NCBI RefSeq assembly: GCF_032854445.1
Contig: NC_088300.1
Span: forward strand, 48,603,682-48,667,681
DNA length: 64,000 bases
Reading direction: 5' to 3'
Source of the DNA: Liolophura sinensis
Taxonomy: Eukaryota > Mollusca > Polyplacophora > Chitonida > Chitonidae
The notes under the pieces are model-generated. The model did no database searches and was not told where the DNA came from. It saw only the letters and a list, made by a program, of their open reading frames with translations. Numbering within the stretch: the stretch's first letter is position 1; every line of letters starts with the position of its first letter. This document shows positions 63,004-64,000 of the stretch, one piece after another. Both the position numbers and the translations under genes were made by a program.

Positions 63004-63304
63004 GCTGGGAGTTGTGGCGTGCTCCTGTAATCTAGTTGCTTGGAGGCCGGGTGTGGCGGATGGCTTGAAGTTGGGATTCTTGCTAAGAGTTGGTCTGTGT
63101 TGATTGGGTGTCCGCGCTAAGATGGGCATCAATATGGGTACGACGAGGGAGCTCAGTGTATCCAGGTTGTCTAAGGAGGAGGGAACCGGTCCAGGGCGGA
63201 AACGCAGCAGGCAAAACCTCCCGTGTTCAGCAGTAGTGGGATCGCGCCCGTGAATAGGCAACGCTTCGTAACCTGACTAAAACGGTCAGACCCACTCCTG
63301 TTTT
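63004..63304 (+). ncRNA. RN7SL: 7SL RNA gene, core copy 26
   Basis: Complete. TAGTTGCTTGG and AAAACGGTCAG type, followed by the GTAGGTAATCC spacer. Confidence 0.97.
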
Positions 63305-63894
63305 GGCACCTTTTTGTTTTATTTGACTGGTATTTTGCGCCCTCCTTTCTATCTTACATATAAATAAAAACGGTATGCACAAGTATGTACACATTTACAT
63401 TTATTGTCAGATAACCTGTAAAAAATCTGTCATCTGAATTATTCTAGGTCAACTTTCAAACAACATGTAAGTACACATACCTTGTGGTTCAACATGTTTA
63501 TTTTAAAATAGTAGCGTTATAATTATAATTTTCTGAAAACAAAATAAACACCGAAGCCTTAAATACATATTTCCGTAGGTAATCCTTTGTAGAATTTATT
63601 TTGATCGCTGTATAAAGATGTCCACAGGGTGAGCTATTGCACAAGATGTTAACAGGGTAAGCAATTGCATAACTCCGACTCTGTAAAGCTGCTACAATGC
63701 ATAAAACACATGGGGTTGAAAAAAAGGCCAGGACAATTGTCATTTTAAACTTTTAACCATTTCCATGTTCCTTAAATTCAAGCCCTAGCTCGCCGGGATG
63801 ATAAAAAACATTTGAATTAACCCAGTGCAACAGGATATTGCCCACACTGCATTATGCAGTTAGGTTAAGCCATGAAATAAATGGTGTTCTGCTG

Positions 63895-64000
63895 GCTGGG
63901 AGTTGTGGCGTGCTCCTGTAATCTAGCTGCTTGGAGGCCGGGTGTGGCGGATGGCTTGAAGTTGGGATTCTTGCTAAGAGTTGGTCTGTGTTGATTGGGT
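63895..64000 (+). ncRNA. RN7SL: 7SL RNA gene, core copy 27 (cut by window end)
   Basis: The first 106 nt (Alu-domain 5' arm up to GTTGATTGGGT) are present; the rest lies beyond the window. Shows that the array continues. Confidence 0.93.

Larger units (their letters stand above)
33151..64000 (+). repeat. Tandem 7SL RNA gene array (888-891-bp unit)
   Basis: Head-to-tail units, each with a 7SL RNA gene of about 300 bp and a spacer of about 590 bp. Unit lengths between successive genes are 888, 889, 890 or 891 bp. The core from 40221 onward is nearly uniform and extends past the window. The left edge (33151-35304) has four diverged or truncated copies, and a LINE (35305-40219) separates the two parts. 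The layout resembles 5S rDNA or snRNA tandem arrays kept uniform by unequal crossing-over or gene conversion. All copies are on the plus strand, diverging from the FAM193-like gene. Confidence 0.95.

Noticed and set aside
40723-63261. Repeated 95-codon minus-strand open frames, one per unit, as a protein family or coding satellite
   Set aside because: They lie antisense over the 7SL gene, begin at TTG rather than ATG, and their conservation is fully explained by the RNA gene. Translated sequence is low-complexity and resembles no protein.
44863-63743. Minus-strand 63- and 81-codon open frames in the array spacers
   Set aside because: Present only in units with the GTAGGTAATCC spacer variant, which removes a stop codon. 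Shadow of a non-coding spacer.
40221-64000. CRISPR-like array because of regular repeats
   Set aside because: Unit is about 890 bp with no short repeat/variable spacer pattern, and the surrounding genome is animal.
33151-64000. Alu-like 7SL-derived SINEs rather than 7SL genes
   Set aside because: Copies keep the whole S domain and the 3' strand, have no A-tail or target duplications, are strictly tandem, and end at Pol III T runs.

Overview
The window comes from an AT-rich animal genome. It has spliced genes with long introns, a tRNA-derived SINE, a MITE-like element, a non-LTR retrotransposon and a large tandem RNA-gene array. The SINE and a strong excess of the 8-mer TACATGTA suggest a marine lophotrochozoan, most likely a mollusc. 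That assignment is an inference, not a proof.

Positions 1-31.6 kb hold the 5' part of one minus-strand protein gene, which I read as the FAM193A/B homologue. Six clean exons (31628 down to 800) join with matching splice phases. A seventh exon (about 314-195) reads only if the frame changes several times, which looks like homopolymer-length errors. The gene continues past base 1. Its first intron is about 24 kb and holds SINE pieces, a 27-bp minisatellite, a CA microsatellite and a diverged repeat pair. The start codon lies near 31628, with a presumed promoter just above it.

Positions 31.6-33.15 kb are intergenic and contain one MITE-like element (about 32735-32995).

From 33151 to the end of the window lies a plus-strand tandem array of 7SL (signal recognition particle) RNA genes. 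The repeat unit is 888-891 bp: a roughly 300-nt 7SL gene with Alu domain, S domain and a T-run terminator, plus a roughly 590-bp spacer with a conserved upstream block. There are 26 complete, nearly identical copies (40753-63304) and a 27th cut by the window end. Four diverged or truncated copies sit at the left edge (33151-35175). A degenerate LINE of about 4.9 kb (35305-40219), with RT and endonuclease motifs like the L1/Tx1 group, sits in the spacer between the decayed edge and the homogeneous core. In the core, eight consecutive copies recur exactly 6,229 bp (7 units) downstream, a sign of recent block duplication or unequal exchange.

The repeated 95-codon and 63/81-codon minus-strand reading frames across the array are antisense shadows of the RNA gene and its spacer, not proteins. 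The main discovery is the array itself: SRP RNA is usually encoded by one or a few genes in animals, and here it is organised like 5S rDNA.
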